From: Calonectria ilicicola
Taxonomy: Eukaryota > Ascomycota > Sordariomycetes > Hypocreales > Nectriaceae
NCBI GenBank assembly: GCA_020809705.1
Contig: CP085834.1
Coordinates: forward strand, 2,914,001 to 2,978,000
Reading direction: 5' to 3'
DNA: 64,000 nt
The notes under the pieces were generated by a model that did no database searches, had not been told where the DNA came from, and saw only the letters and a program-made list of their open reading frames with translations. This document shows, one piece after another, positions 21,580 to 32,503 of this stretch; positions within the stretch are counted from its first letter, which is position 1, and every line of letters starts with the position of its first letter. The position numbers were made by a program, and so were the translations under genes.

Positions 21580-22023
21580 ATGAATCTTTTCGTGGGCCTT
21601 TTTCTTCAAGGTGCTTTGGCTGCATTGCTGACATCTACAAGCAACCTATTGTGTTACACTTCTTCCCCAGCAGCTACAACAACCACAACTACGGCATCCA
21701 CATCTACATCGTCCACATCAACTACATCAATACCAGTTCCAACTCCAAAAGTTTGTTCGTATGGCAAAGATTGTTCAACGGCTAGTGATTGCAAAGACGG
21801 GTATGCATGTTCGGGGGACTTTTTCTACCTCTGTGCGCCAGACACGTGTGTCACAAGCCTTACTTGTGGCTTAGGCACATCTTGTATCAATGGCTATTGT
21901 TTTAAAACATGCACTATAGACAATGAGTGCGATACAGCTTGCCAAGTAATTTGTGATAACGGAGCCTGTCCCGCGGGTTACGCATGCGCTGTCGGAAGTT
22001 GCTACGATACTTCTGACACCTGA
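21580..22023 (+). CDS. Secreted cysteine-rich protein with Ser/Thr linker
   Basis: 147 residues from the ATG at 21580. I chose it over the in-frame ATG at 21439 because a signal peptide (MNLFVGLFLQGALAALL) begins here. Next comes a Ser/Thr-rich stretch (about residues 30-55), likely O-glycosylated, then a domain with 16 cysteines in about 90 residues. The domain has repeated steps of the type DC...GYAC and TSCINGYCFKTC, which suggests two or more small disulphide-knotted modules (EGF- or EB-like look, not assigned). Such proteins are candidate effectors or wall-bound proteins. No enzyme motif. Confidence 0.75.
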   Translation: MNLFVGLFLQGALAALLTSTSNLLCYTSSPAATTTTTTASTSTSSTSTTSIPVPTPKVCSYGKDCSTASDCKDGYACSGDFFYLCAPDTCVTSLTCGLGTSCINGYCFKTCTIDNECDTACQVICDNGACPAGYACAVGSCYDTSDT

Positions 22024-22789
22024 GATTGGTATGTGAGGAGACTTACTGGCATTGGATTGAATTTATGCAGGGGGAGGTGGGCGGTGACCTCTGATGCGAG
22101 CTGTATTGGTTTGCGCCAGTTGCTAGGAGACATTTAATATGGCTTTTGTACATAAACTATGTTGTTCATTACCGCCTCAGATACGAGGATTATTGACAAA
22201 TGACAGCAAGAAAATGGATAAAATATTTTTTAAAGTAGAAAGCATGGGAATGAAATAAATCATCTCGGTTAAACTGTGAACATTAACAATTGCGGCCCAA
22301 TACAACACGCCTTGAGAACAGTTACTCCATCCACACCACTCTCACTGAGGTTTAATAGCAGACAATATTGGTATCGCTCTAGTCCTTTGATCTCATAATC
22401 TGCTCCGACATAATAACAGGTCTTTCTAGGCCGCATCATAGCAAATGACTTGGACCACTTTTTTATGTGCTGCGTTTGTGGAGGAGCATTGGCGTTGGGC
22501 GAAATCTGGATAGTGAGAAGCCAAAACCCACATTTAAAACGGCTGTTGGGACAAGTTGATCGGTTTCACTTATTCTATGTTGAGACATAATTTGAAAGCG
22601 GATTTTATTTTATTTTTCAAACGCTAGTTAGGGCTGACTTCCAAGCAAGGCCTTGATTTGCGAGGGAGATTTTGAGGCGCAACGTGTCACGTGGTTGGGC
22701 AAAGTTGAGTGCAGATGTTCCCCTCTTTTGTAGAGCTGGCGACGGCCTCAAAACTTGAAAGAAGTACGAAAAACCATCCCCTTCCTACG
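22024..22789. other. Gene-less stretch
   Basis: About 770 bases. Promoter of the HET gene on the right, no other feature seen. Confidence 0.4.
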
Positions 22790-24736
22790 ATGAGACTTCT
22801 AAACACCAAGACAAACGAGCTGGTCAATTTCTATAATGATGACATACCACCCTATGCCATTTTATCTCACACGTGGGACATGGATGAAGTGACACTCCAA
22901 GAGTTTGAGAGTCTACCCAGAAGTGAGTTCCAGAACAATGGAAAGTGGAGCACCTACAAGTACACAAAATCACTTGAAAAAATCCAGGGTTGCTGTGAGC
23001 AAGCTCGAAAGGACAATCTATGCTGGGTTTGGATCGACACTTGCTGCATCGATAAAGCAAATAACAGCGAGCTTTCCGAAGCCATTAATTCCATGTTCAA
23101 ATGGTATCAGCGTGCAGAGGTATGCTATGCGTATCTACCCGACATTTGCGGCTTGGATATAATGCACCATACGGCTCCTAAATTTACCAGGAGCAGATGG
23201 TTTACTAGGGGATGGACACTGCAAGAGCTCTTAGCCCCAAAGGAGGTTTATTTCTTTGACAGCGGCTGGACTTATATTGGTGATAAGAATTCTCTTTGTG
23301 GGCCTATTCATGCAGTTACTGGTATTCCAAAGCATATACTGACAGGAGGGAATCTTTATGAAGTGAGCATTGCACAAAGAATGTCCTGGGCATCAAAAAG
23401 GAAGACAAGCAGGAAAGAAGACAATGCTTACTGCCTTCTGGGAATCTTCAATGTCAATATGCCTCTTCTATACGGCGAAGAAGACAAAGCCTTCGTCAGA
23501 CTCCAGAAAGAAATCATAAAAACAACCGATGACGACTCTATTTTTGCTTGGGGAATCCATACTGACATTGATAACGCTGATGGATTTGGTGTTTTGGCTA
23601 AGTCGCCACGAGACTTTGCAGACAGTGGTACTGTGGTACAGTGCCGTGTCGCTTTAGAAAAAGGTCAACGGAACTTTGAGGTCACAAGCAGGGGCTTGAA
23701 AATGATCATGCCACTTTCGCCACGAATGTTTCGCGGTCCAGAAGAATACGGCTTGCTCAAGCTTGGAGTACTGAACTGCCGTTTAGCCCGTGACGACAGG
23801 AGTCTGCTTGCAATTCCATTGGTCGCCACATCTAAAATCAACCCATCGGCGCTCTGGGAAGATGATCCGTCCTTGATGACGAGACCGAGGCGTCTAGCGA
23901 TTGCAGAATGTGAGGAAAACTCGATGTACCACTATCGTCTTGATACCATACTTGCGGGTGATAAAAATGAAATCACCTACGAGAATGATCGACGAGCGGC
24001 AGTAGTTCGCTATCGCTCACAGAGGACATCCAAACAATACCAATTGTATGACCGTGACTTCTGCATGATTTTACCTCGCCCTCGGGGGTATTATAACTGG
24101 AATCTCACCTTGGTACATCATGATGACCCTTTTCAAGTCCAGATTGGGCGGCATCACTCGAACCATGTACCACAGGCCTCAGACTTGGGTGATTTGAGCG
24201 AACAACCTTTTCAAAGCGTCTATCTATTATATACCATGGATGACGTCGATAGCGATTACAGGACAACATTTCTCGTTAAAATCACGGTCGAGCGACCGTG
24301 GCGATTTTCTTTACCGCTGCAATGGTACAACTGGATTCCAGAGTTTCATCGTCAAAATCTAGCTGGAAGGGTTACGGTCAGTTTCTCATGGGTTCCCACG
24401 GCAGACACAGGAAAATTTCAGGATCCAAATTATCTTAGAAAACTTGATTGGTGGCCTACATTGTGGATGGGATCACGTTATCTGAAGGCAACAATTCGCT
24501 ACGACCCGGATTTTGCACAAATAATCTTGAACTGGACTGAGCAGTCTTCGTTCTCATCTTGGGCAATTGCAGTGATGGATGACTTGGAAAGAGGAATTAG
24601 CTTTTCATGTCGGCCGTCCGTGATTCTACTCATTGTTGGTCTTTTGCTTATTTCTATATGCGTGGCAGCGATTCCGGAGTCTGAATTTTTCGCCCTGAAG
24701 GAAGAGTCTCTTGTTAACGGTGGCTTCTCTACTTGA
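22790..24736 (+). CDS. HET-domain protein with C-terminal membrane segment
   Basis: 648 residues from the ATG at 22790, where the conserved start MRLLNT appears; the open frame runs 81 bases further up without conserved sequence. The HET domain has all its blocks. YAILSHTWDMDEVTLQEF comes first. CWVWIDTCCIDKANNSELSE leads into AINSMFKWYQRAEVCYAYL. SRWFTRGWTLQELLAPKEV and MSWASKRKTSRKEDNAYCLL follow, covering about residues 20-250. A LYGEEDKAFVRLQKEI segment ends the conserved region. Near the C-terminus lies one hydrophobic span (VILLIVGLLLISICVAAI). HET domains trigger cell death in vegetative incompatibility, and many act with NLR partners. A second HET gene and an NLR occur in this window. 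Confidence 0.93.
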   Translation: MRLLNTKTNELVNFYNDDIPPYAILSHTWDMDEVTLQEFESLPRSEFQNNGKWSTYKYTKSLEKIQGCCEQARKDNLCWVWIDTCCIDKANNSELSEAINSMFKWYQRAEVCYAYLPDICGLDIMHHTAPKFTRSRWFTRGWTLQELLAPKEVYFFDSGWTYIGDKNSLCGPIHAVTGIPKHILTGGNLYEVSIAQRMSWASKRKTSRKEDNAYCLLGIFNVNMPLLYGEEDKAFVRLQKEIIKTTDDDSIFAWGIHTDIDNADGFGVLAKSPRDFADSGTVVQCRVALEKGQRNFEVTSRGLKMIMPLSPRMFRGPEEYGLLKLGVLNCRLARDDRSLLAIPLVATSKINPSALWEDDPSLMTRPRRLAIAECEENSMYHYRLDTILAGDKNEITYENDRRAAVVRYRSQRTSKQYQLYDRDFCMILPRPRGYYNWNLTLVHHDDPFQVQIGRHHSNHVPQASDLGDLSEQPFQSVYLLYTMDDVDSDYRTTFLVKITVERPWRFSLPLQWYNWIPEFHRQNLAGRVTVSFSWVPTADTGKFQDPNYLRKLDWWPTLWMGSRYLKATIRYDPDFAQIILNWTEQSSFSSWAIAVMDDLERGISFSCRPSVILLIVGLLLISICVAAIPESEFFALKEESLVNGGFST

Positions 24737-26523
24737 GATGGTTATTGCTTGCGCTTTCCTGTCGTGGCTAAATATATCTTTGTTCAATTGAAATCAAGTG
24801 GCAACATTTATTCTTTGCTTATCGCTTCCAGAAAATAATTAATTGTACCCGACAGTGATCATTGCTCAGCTATTAGGAAATAATATGGCTACCCAAGTTT
24901 TTATCCTTAATAGCAGTGAGTTCAAAGAATTTGAGCGTTACTCATACCACGGATATCGCAGAGGTGACCTAGAAGGGGGAGTTTTTATATGCATAGTGAT
25001 TTTTGTGCTAGAGGGATATCATTTAGCAACCCTGTCACATGTGCAACTTTAGATTGAACTAGATAAGCCCTTTGATGGTAAGAGATAACACGCTATCCCC
25101 TGTGTGCAAGCGAAATTACTTGCAGCAACTTATCGTGAACCAACACCGATATTCAGATTGCGGGTCATTGATTCCCGGCCACCTGGATAAGAGATCTACG
25201 GCATGGGGTGCTCATGCGGGGAGCGTTTGCAAGCATATAACGCACAGTCCAATTCAATTTATTTCAGTTCATGGCTCATGAGGTGAAGTACAGCATTGCA
25301 ATTGAGGATTGAATCCTGCACCGTGTTTTTGGGATGTTTGAAACACTCGCCTTTTGGATTTGGGAACCGAAAGGATCTTGGAGACGCTGACAGGTACCGG
25401 CTTAACTCTTTCGGGACTCTGTACATAGCACGGGCCGTTCCCAGAGCTTCTCCTGAGCAGTGCGCAGCGGGGCGAAAGTATGAGCGGGGAATCGTCCCAC
25501 TTCCGCCATTACTAGGAAATGTCTGACGTGGGATGCTGGAGGGAGCTAGAGTAGCGTTATTTTGTCCAGTGGTAAATCACGAAATCACAGGCAGGGCCCA
25601 AAAGTTGAGTGAACAGGATCCTTTTGTGGAGATATTTGATAGCAAACGGCCGGACTCTCGGTATCTGACGGAGGCTCTCCTTTATGGGAAGTTATTGCTT
25701 CTTATGGGTTGCATATGTCAATCCTAACGTCGGGGAACCAGTTTATGGCGGGACTAGGATTTCGGCCCCATTTCCCTATTCAGGGGACCAGGTTCGGACG
25801 GTAGAAAGTCAATCCTTCGCGGGCGGGCCCCCTCAATTAAACCTTGTTCGGTTGTTACGGAGATTTTTAAGTCCCTGACCTTGTCGGGAAAATGCTTCTT
25901 TTGGTCCAGGGTCTGGGAAAAATTGGTGAACTGTTGGTTGTGTTGGTGTTGGGCACGTGGAGGTGAAGTGTCTCTCTTGGTTCTTTGTGTGCTTTTTTCG
26001 CAATCTCTCAATCAAGCTGACGGGATTCACTCCCTAACCTATTAATTCGGCTTGTTTTGACTGCCCTAGCCTTACTTTAGGCCACTGTAACCTTCGCATG
26101 TAGCGACCATCCTATTTAAGTTACCTTAGCTCGCCTTACTAGTCACCGGCCACGTCCTCGGGCCAATTACAGCCCAGCAAGCATCCTCGTTTTGGTAGGA
26201 TCCATGCTCGCCCCAGGACATGTTGAAACTCCTGTCGCCAGCGTTGCATTCTACACCGCTAATCGCACCCGAAGGATTATCATATACCAGAAAGCACGAC
26301 AATACTAAGCTATTATGACGGAGCGTGTAATAGCTTTCTCCGGGCCGCCGGCAAATCACGCGCGTCCGTGGTTAGGAGGTTGGAAGTTGCCACCGATACG
26401 AGAGTAGAGGGATCAAAGTATAATATTCACGTTCGTTCGTCCTTGATAAAGATTTGTTGTAATCTCTCCCACTACCCTTGTCAATCTCCACGTCCCTCTG
26501 GTTGACAGAGGACTACCGTCAAC
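24737..26523. other. Gene-less region
   Basis: About 1.8 kb. Several short plus-strand ORFs (24843-25878) and minus-strand ORFs (25754-26359) lack domains or consistent splice links. The right end is promoter for the kinase-fusion gene. Confidence 0.45.
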
Positions 26524-29190
26524 ATGAGGCCGAACCCGACTTCTCTCATCTTGGAGCTCGCTATTAAAACTCTCAATAAAGATGTGCTGCCACACCTCCC
26601 AGCCAGCACAGACAGTTCAAACACCGCGCAAAATAGCTATCACCTGGTTATCAAATTGCTCACTGGCCTGTTAGCTCGTTATAGCCCTAATGAAAATGGA
26701 ACGCGACGAATTCTCCATGGACTGGTCATGCAAGGATTCACTCTTGAGGCCGATATGCGATCTGCATTGGGCTATGAGGGTGGCTTGATTCCAGATGTCG
26801 CTGATGATGCAGCTTTTGACGACCTAGCCAGTAAACATAGAAAACTTACTGAGAGAATTTCGGTCCTATGCCAAGAGCTTGAAAACTCCACAGTGGCCGC
26901 AGCGCCTTCTCTTCTGCGCCGAGCCGCACAGTGGGAAACTGACTACTACACACAGAGCTTGAAGGCAATTGAGGAGGTTTCAGCAAGCCATCTCAAGCCC
27001 GAAGAGGAAGAAGAGAAGAAAGATGTTGAGACTACCGAGGAGACTCACGGTGAAACCGAGTCCAAGCCAAGTGCCAGTGGTGGTCTCCCCGCTGAGGCAT
27101 TGGAATCGTTCCTTCAAACAGCCAGATCCGACTCTACAGTCGAAGTGACTGAGCTCAAGAGACTGGTTGGAGGACACGGAAAGCAGACATACGGATGCGA
27201 AATCAAGACCCCTCAGTCAGACTCTGGCGCCACCCAGAAGCTCGTTATCCGAAAGGCTGACACAGCTCCCATCGTTCTCCGTGGAGCATTCCACATTGAG
27301 GAGGAGTTTGCCCTGCTGCGTGATCTGAGCGAAAACACAGACTTCCCTTGCCCTCGACCATTCGACCTTGCCAGCCCTCCCCCAGCAGGTGTAGATGCCC
27401 CCTTCTTCACCATGAGCAGAATTGACGGTGCCATTTCCAGCATGTACCTTGGAAAAGACAGCTCTGCTCTGGAGGAGAAGACTGCCAAGCAGATTGCAGG
27501 CAACCTCGCTAAGCTCCACAAGTACTCCCTGGACAACTTCTCTCGTTATTTCAAGTCTGTTGGTGAAGATGTTGAGGAGGTAAAGCGCACCACAATCAAG
27601 GATCGATACAAGAAGAGCTTGGATGACTGGGCCACCTATTTCAAAGACGTGGATCATTTGCCATCTCCATTCCTTCGCTGGCTCCTAAACTGGCTGCAGA
27701 CTCATCTGCCTGAAGATGAGCGCACTCCAGTTCTTAGCCACGGAGACTATGCTTTGCACAATATTTTACAAAAGGATGGAGAGGTTACTGGTATTTTGGA
27801 CTGGGAGTGTGCTGAATTCCTCTCCCCTGAGCAGGATCTTTCGTACCTCCAACCTCTCCTCGGCCAATCTTATAGCTGGGACAAGTTCCTTGAGCACTAC
27901 AGGGAAGCAGGAGGTCCTGAGGTCCGCGAGGAGTACTACCCATTCGCCCAAGCCTACGGTGTATTGCGTCTTGTGTTGGCCTTGAACCGTGCCACTAGAA
28001 ATCTGGAGGTTGGAGACAGCCGTGATTTCCGATTCCTTTTCGTCGAGTTCGGATACCTTGCTTCATTCATGAGTATTGGACTGGACTACACTTCCAAACA
28101 CCCCAGCTACAAGGCTATCGCATCAGTTGATGCCGCTGAGGATGAGGCTGCCAAACAAGCCGTTGCCACTCGCGTAGTGAGACCAGACGGACACGGCCCA
28201 CAAGCCCACGCCTTCACAGTATTCGGCGAAGAGACCATGATGCGACGACCTTGGGGTAACACACCCAACTGGCAGAACAGTGTTGTGTTAGTATGGTGGG
28301 ATGACACCAACAAGATTGGAGGATTCCACAGATTGGGCCACGAGCCAAACAGACCCAACGGTGGCGAGGCCATTGTCTGGACCAACATCATCACTCCCGA
28401 AGCCATCTTTAGACACGATTACACCAACGCCTTGCGAGAGGCCGATACACCACCAGATGGCAGCTTTGGATCTGGTGATGACACATGTACAGTGACATAC
28501 GAGAACGGAAACCACACCTGGAAGATCGACCACCCAGAGGCTGGTGTGCACGCCAACATCATCCACCGCGATACTGGACCCAACGTCGATTGCTTCCCTA
28601 AGCGTGGCAGCATGGCCGCCGACTTGGCTGCAGCCCACTTTGATATTCCCGGTCGAGTCACCGGATCCGTGACATTTGACGGAAAGACTTACAACATCCA
28701 GGGTCTGTCAGTTCGAGACCACGCCTGGGGAACTCGCGATTGGGGTGTCTCAGCTTACGGTCACCGATGGTTCGTCGGTACCGCTGGTGAGAACTTCTCG
28801 TTTGCCGCTGTCAGCTGGCATGCGGCTGTTACTGACCGTTTGGCCAACTTTGGCTGGGTTGTGCGCGATGGCGAGATTACTCTTGCAACGGAAGTCGACC
28901 TCATTGTCTACATGGAGGTGGACAGCTGCTCTACCCGAGGAGGAAGATTACACATGGTGTTGTCCACTGACGAGGTCCTTGATATTGAGTGTGAGGCTGT
29001 GACCCCCGCGGCCTCGGTGTGCTGGCATCTTGGAATGGCTTGTGTGGATCGTCTTTGCAAGTTCACCGTCAAGCAGACCGGAGTCCAAGGTATTGCCGAT
29101 GTGGAAAGCACCACCAACATTCAGATGGGAACCAGGAAGCCCGGAACCCTCGTCGGAGGGGTCATTGAGAATGGCTTCACCAGATTTTGA
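26524..29190 (+). CDS. APH-like kinase fused to a DUF7064/7065-like domain
   Basis: A single-exon 888-residue protein with three parts. Residues about 1-160 are helical, with a Glu-rich end, and look like an acyl-CoA-dehydrogenase-linked or kinase-leader segment seen before some phosphotransferases. Residues about 195-540 are an aminoglycoside-phosphotransferase-type kinase: RLVGGHGKQTYGCEI as nucleotide loop, SHGDYALHNIL as catalytic loop (His406, Asp408, Asn413) and ILDWECAEF as metal site (Asp426). Residues about 560-888 form a beta-rich domain with RDHAWGTRDWGV and VHANIIHRDTG; bacterial relatives (DUF7064/7065 type) are often separate genes. Such kinases phosphorylate small molecules, and the substrate here is unknown. 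The fusion suggests both domains act on one compound. No introns over 2.7 kb, which may hint at bacterial origin. Confidence 0.8.
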   Translation: MRPNPTSLILELAIKTLNKDVLPHLPASTDSSNTAQNSYHLVIKLLTGLLARYSPNENGTRRILHGLVMQGFTLEADMRSALGYEGGLIPDVADDAAFDDLASKHRKLTERISVLCQELENSTVAAAPSLLRRAAQWETDYYTQSLKAIEEVSASHLKPEEEEEKKDVETTEETHGETESKPSASGGLPAEALESFLQTARSDSTVEVTELKRLVGGHGKQTYGCEIKTPQSDSGATQKLVIRKADTAPIVLRGAFHIEEEFALLRDLSENTDFPCPRPFDLASPPPAGVDAPFFTMSRIDGAISSMYLGKDSSALEEKTAKQIAGNLAKLHKYSLDNFSRYFKSVGEDVEEVKRTTIKDRYKKSLDDWATYFKDVDHLPSPFLRWLLNWLQTHLPEDERTPVLSHGDYALHNILQKDGEVTGILDWECAEFLSPEQDLSYLQPLLGQSYSWDKFLEHYREAGGPEVREEYYPFAQAYGVLRLVLALNRATRNLEVGDSRDFRFLFVEFGYLASFMSIGLDYTSKHPSYKAIASVDAAEDEAAKQAVATRVVRPDGHGPQAHAFTVFGEETMMRRPWGNTPNWQNSVVLVWWDDTNKIGGFHRLGHEPNRPNGGEAIVWTNIITPEAIFRHDYTNALREADTPPDGSFGSGDDTCTVTYENGNHTWKIDHPEAGVHANIIHRDTGPNVDCFPKRGSMAADLAAAHFDIPGRVTGSVTFDGKTYNIQGLSVRDHAWGTRDWGVSAYGHRWFVGTAGENFSFAAVSWHAAVTDRLANFGWVVRDGEITLATEVDLIVYMEVDSCSTRGGRLHMVLSTDEVLDIECEAVTPAASVCWHLGMACVDRLCKFTVKQTGVQGIADVESTTNIQMGTRKPGTLVGGVIENGFTRF

Positions 29191-29438
29191 GCGGAAGGCG
29201 GAATATGCCAATGTATATAATGACTGTTTTGAATAAATGAGACTCTACTGTGTTAAAATGATCCAATCTTGATTTAACAATGGAGATGTGATGACGAGGC
29301 ATTCGCGGGAACGTTGAGATCATGAATTTCACTGAAACATGTTATATTTAGGTTCTGAAATCTCCTAACTACAAGTTATCCGATTTCATTCGATTCAACA
29401 CCAATTCCAGCTAGGCCAGGAACAGGTGCGAAGAAGAA

Positions 29439-30305
29439 TTACAGATCATCTTGATCCAAGCCCTCGATCTTGCCACGAGAGCTTTCCTTTGGTTCGTACC
29501 AAATTTTGGCTGGGCAGCTGTTCGCATCTCCATCGGGTGATGCAGGCACAAATGTACCAGACTGGAGAGAGCCCTGCACGTTGAAGTGATACCAAACCTC
29601 ACGGAGTCTGCCCTTCTTGCACCTCAAAGTCACTGGTGCGCCATGATACTTTTGCAGAGTCCACTGGATGTCTCGACGCAAGTATTTCTTAGAGCGAGAT
29701 GGAAGGATTTCCTCGTTAGCCAGCCACTCGTAGGTAGGCAGCTCCTGGAATTTGGAGACGGCTCTCTTGAAGTAATCGACGGCGTCCTCAGTAGCGCGGT
29801 AGTTTTGATAGCAGTGGGGTCGTAAAGTGCTAATGCAGGTACCATGCTTGTCCCATTCGTGCTTCCAAAAGCTCTCATCGTTGCCGGTGTTGCTCTTCCA
29901 GAAGTCCTTCATGTAGTCCAGGGTCGTTTGTGCGCCGCCTTCAATCAGAATATTGGTAATGTTAGGATATTCACGGCTGCGATCACATTTCTGGGGATAC
30001 TTTGGGCAGCCTTGACAGCCAGGGCAATTATTTGGCCAAAGACCGTGTATCGTCCATGAATCTAGAGATGTGAGATGTCATCCGTGATGGAGAAGTTGAG
30101 ACATACTTGGTGGGCCTGCTGTAGGGTCGGAGTCCCAGAATTGGGTCATTAGCAGGTGACCGGCAGAGATGAAGCAGCAAGTGTTCCGGACCGCAGTTTC
30201 GTTGTGGCAAGAGATCGGAATATCGATAGGGCATGATTGGGGTGTACTAAGGACAGCCGCGGCCAGAGGCGCCGCAGCTAAGAATATGGTGTGATGGAAG
30301 ATCAT
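29439..30305 (-). CDS. Secreted ribonuclease T2
   Basis: Exons 30305-30107 and 30061-29439 join across a 45-nt intron to 273 residues. The signal peptide is MIFHHTIFLAAAPLAAAVLS. Both catalytic segments are intact: WTIHGLWPN (His72) and FWKHEWDKHGTC (His134, Glu135, Lys138, His139). At least eight cysteines are placed as in fungal RNase T2 (SCP, SCH, NTCC, CPGCQGC, KCD). The enzyme cuts RNA through 2',3'-cyclic phosphates, in the vacuole or outside the cell, mostly for phosphate scavenging. The C-terminus is slightly longer than RNase T1-like enzymes and typical for T2. Transcribed away from the deaminase gene at 31220. Confidence 0.95.
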
Positions 30306-31219
30306 GTTAGCTTGATGGAAACGGAGTGTTTAGTCCGCAGATTAATTTAGCAAATATAGCGCTCTGGAGCTACATTTATAATATCCAACAATAGTGTCTT
30401 TGGTATACTGGAGCTTTCCTTTAGTCTTGACTTTTGCATTCGGTACTAGCTGTGGAATGCAATGACTTATTAGCTCAAGAAATATGCTTTCAGTCTTAGG
30501 GTCAAAAGTCTGCAGAGCTTAGCGTACACATGAGATCTAGTCACCAATCGGCACTATTCGTAGCCACGGCTTTAATAAAAGAATGACTATTCCCTTAGAA
30601 ATTGATTGGTGATGGAATAGCTTTCATGACTCGATAACAGTTCTCGGCTTGATCCAGCTGCCGCTGCAACGCTAATTATTAATAGCACTGCGGGGAGCTG
30701 GGTGTGATTGGTCAAAGTATGGATGCTACTGCAAAGCATGTTGAGTAATTTTTGTCTGCCGAACCTAACCATCGGGCTAGGTTTGATCTACCTGACTCCA
30801 GAAACAGGTCATGAGACTCTGAATTCCCTCCTGCGTCGAAGTCTGATTCATTCCAGTCCAATCCGAGCTGACGCCTCTCAGCGAACGACCGAACGCTTTG
30901 TCTGGGGTATAAAACCGCATTCCGGCCAGCCACCAAAAAAATTTTCGGGTTCATGATTTTGGCAACGCTGCACCGCAAAATGCATTCCAGTCCCAAAGCA
31001 TCCTGACAATTTTGGCAAAGGAAAGGCGGAGAGTTAGTTTTTATGCAAAAATCCGACGACTTTAAGTAAGTGAAGGACCCCTACGAAAAAACTGGTTCGG
31101 ATATAATAGATACTAAAATTGCTAGAATACAATGCCACAGTGCTACCCCCCACAAATCAAAACTAGAAAAATATCATTAGTCTTAGAAAGGAAGATCAAA
31201 TAGCTATCCTGAACGCAAA
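30306..31219. other. Divergent intergenic region
   Basis: About 910 bases between RNase T2 (-) and the deaminase (+); holds both promoters. Short ORFs on both strands at 30587-30996 have no domain. Confidence 0.45.
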
Positions 31220-32503
31220 ATGGCTACCCAGTTTCTCCGAGCGCTGGGGTTCACGGCCCGCAATGAAACAAAGGACACTCTTGCGACCAAATGGTTAGTT
31301 CAGAAAAGAAAAAATACCCAGCATCTCTTGGTGAAAGTCTTCTCACTCGGTACTAGTGAAATAATCCCCAATGAAGTCTTGGATCCGAAGCGTTTTGCCA
31401 AGGCAGCCATCCTGTTGTCGGAGGAAGCATGCCGCCAATCAAAATGCGGAGTCGGGGCAATTCTACTCGAAAATAAGACCGGAAAAGCACTCTACTCAAT
31501 TCATGACAGAGTTATCCAGGATAATGCGACCCGAGATCCATCGGCACATGCTGAGCGACAATTGGTTTCTTGGTACCTCCTCCGCCGATCTCTCCAAAAG
31601 CTTCCTGAGCCGAACGAGGTCACGATAATAACCACAGTGGACCCATGTGTAATGTGCACTGGAGCCTTGCTAGCATCGGGCATCAACGTCGCTATCATGT
31701 CTTATGATGACGGGGCCGGCATCAACTGGACAAAGAGGTGGGACTTTAAAGCCCTTCCATCCACTCTTCGGCCTAGCGCCCACGAACAATTTTCCTATTT
31801 TGCCATTCCCAGCGTGCCCTGGATGGGGCCACAGTCCAGTATTTTTCATGGTCAGTCCATTTCTGCCGAGATGAATCAAAGGGCCGTGAAGGCCTTTTGG
31901 GACAGTGTCCCGGCAATGGAACGAGTTTTTTCCCGCGAGAATCCAGTTCCTCTAAATATAGCCAAACTACCTAGTGATAACCCTCAAAAACAGCTTCTTG
32001 CCAAGATTTGGCCGTTTGCCGTGGACACCACCATCGACCTTGACGAATCCTTTGACCGGGGAAAGCTCAAAGCCGTCCTTTACGTCCTTGGTGCCGCAGC
32101 CGATAATACGGCTGCTCTCCTTGATCCATTCGGCAACCTTCTCTTAGTAATGCCAAGCGGCCCAACGGCTATTGACACAGCACTCACGAATCTGGTGAGA
32201 GCATATACTGAATGCCGGTGGCAATTTAAGAGCGTTGATGGCCACCGATCTTCCGATGGCCATCTTCCGCATCCGAGAGACTGTAAAATTGTTTTGTTGA
32301 ACGGGCCCGGACGGACCGCGACGGATGTACTCGATTTGGGATTATATGGATCAACCTTGCATTCGAAATCGAAAGGCGATACGGGGGGTCTGTATTACTT
32401 CAACGCCATGCAGACTCCGAGAGAACTGAAAACAATGATCCAGGAATTGCCACCACTCTACAATAGTGAATTAGGTATTTCTCCTATACATATACAGTTG
32501 TGA
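31220..32503 (+). CDS. Zinc-dependent cytidine/deoxycytidylate-deaminase-fold protein
   Basis: A single-exon 427-residue protein. Residues about 60-190 carry the deaminase signature: HAERQLV with zinc ligand His110 and proton-shuttle Glu112, and VDPCVMCTGALLASGI with ligands Cys143 and Cys146. The strand MSYDDGAGINW follows, as in nucleobase and tRNA deaminases. The N-terminal 60 residues and the C-terminal half (about 215-427) are not covered by the known domain. The C-terminal half contains LKAVLYVLGAAADNTAALLD and FGNLLLVMPSG, which read like a second alpha/beta domain, perhaps a degenerate duplicate without zinc ligands. The reaction (deamination of cytosine, guanine, adenosine or a nucleotide) cannot be set from sequence. 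No signal peptide. Confidence 0.8.
   Translation: MATQFLRALGFTARNETKDTLATKWLVQKRKNTQHLLVKVFSLGTSEIIPNEVLDPKRFAKAAILLSEEACRQSKCGVGAILLENKTGKALYSIHDRVIQDNATRDPSAHAERQLVSWYLLRRSLQKLPEPNEVTIITTVDPCVMCTGALLASGINVAIMSYDDGAGINWTKRWDFKALPSTLRPSAHEQFSYFAIPSVPWMGPQSSIFHGQSISAEMNQRAVKAFWDSVPAMERVFSRENPVPLNIAKLPSDNPQKQLLAKIWPFAVDTTIDLDESFDRGKLKAVLYVLGAAADNTAALLDPFGNLLLVMPSGPTAIDTALTNLVRAYTECRWQFKSVDGHRSSDGHLPHPRDCKIVLLNGPGRTATDVLDLGLYGSTLHSKSKGDTGGLYYFNAMQTPRELKTMIQELPPLYNSELGISPIHIQL

Noticed and set aside
24843..26359. Possible decayed transposon
   Set aside because: Short ORFs show no reverse-transcriptase, integrase or transposase motifs and no terminal repeats were recognised by eye.
28288..28638. 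Long antisense ORFs inside the kinase-fusion gene
   Set aside because: Codon-bias shadows of a long intronless gene; no domain on that strand.
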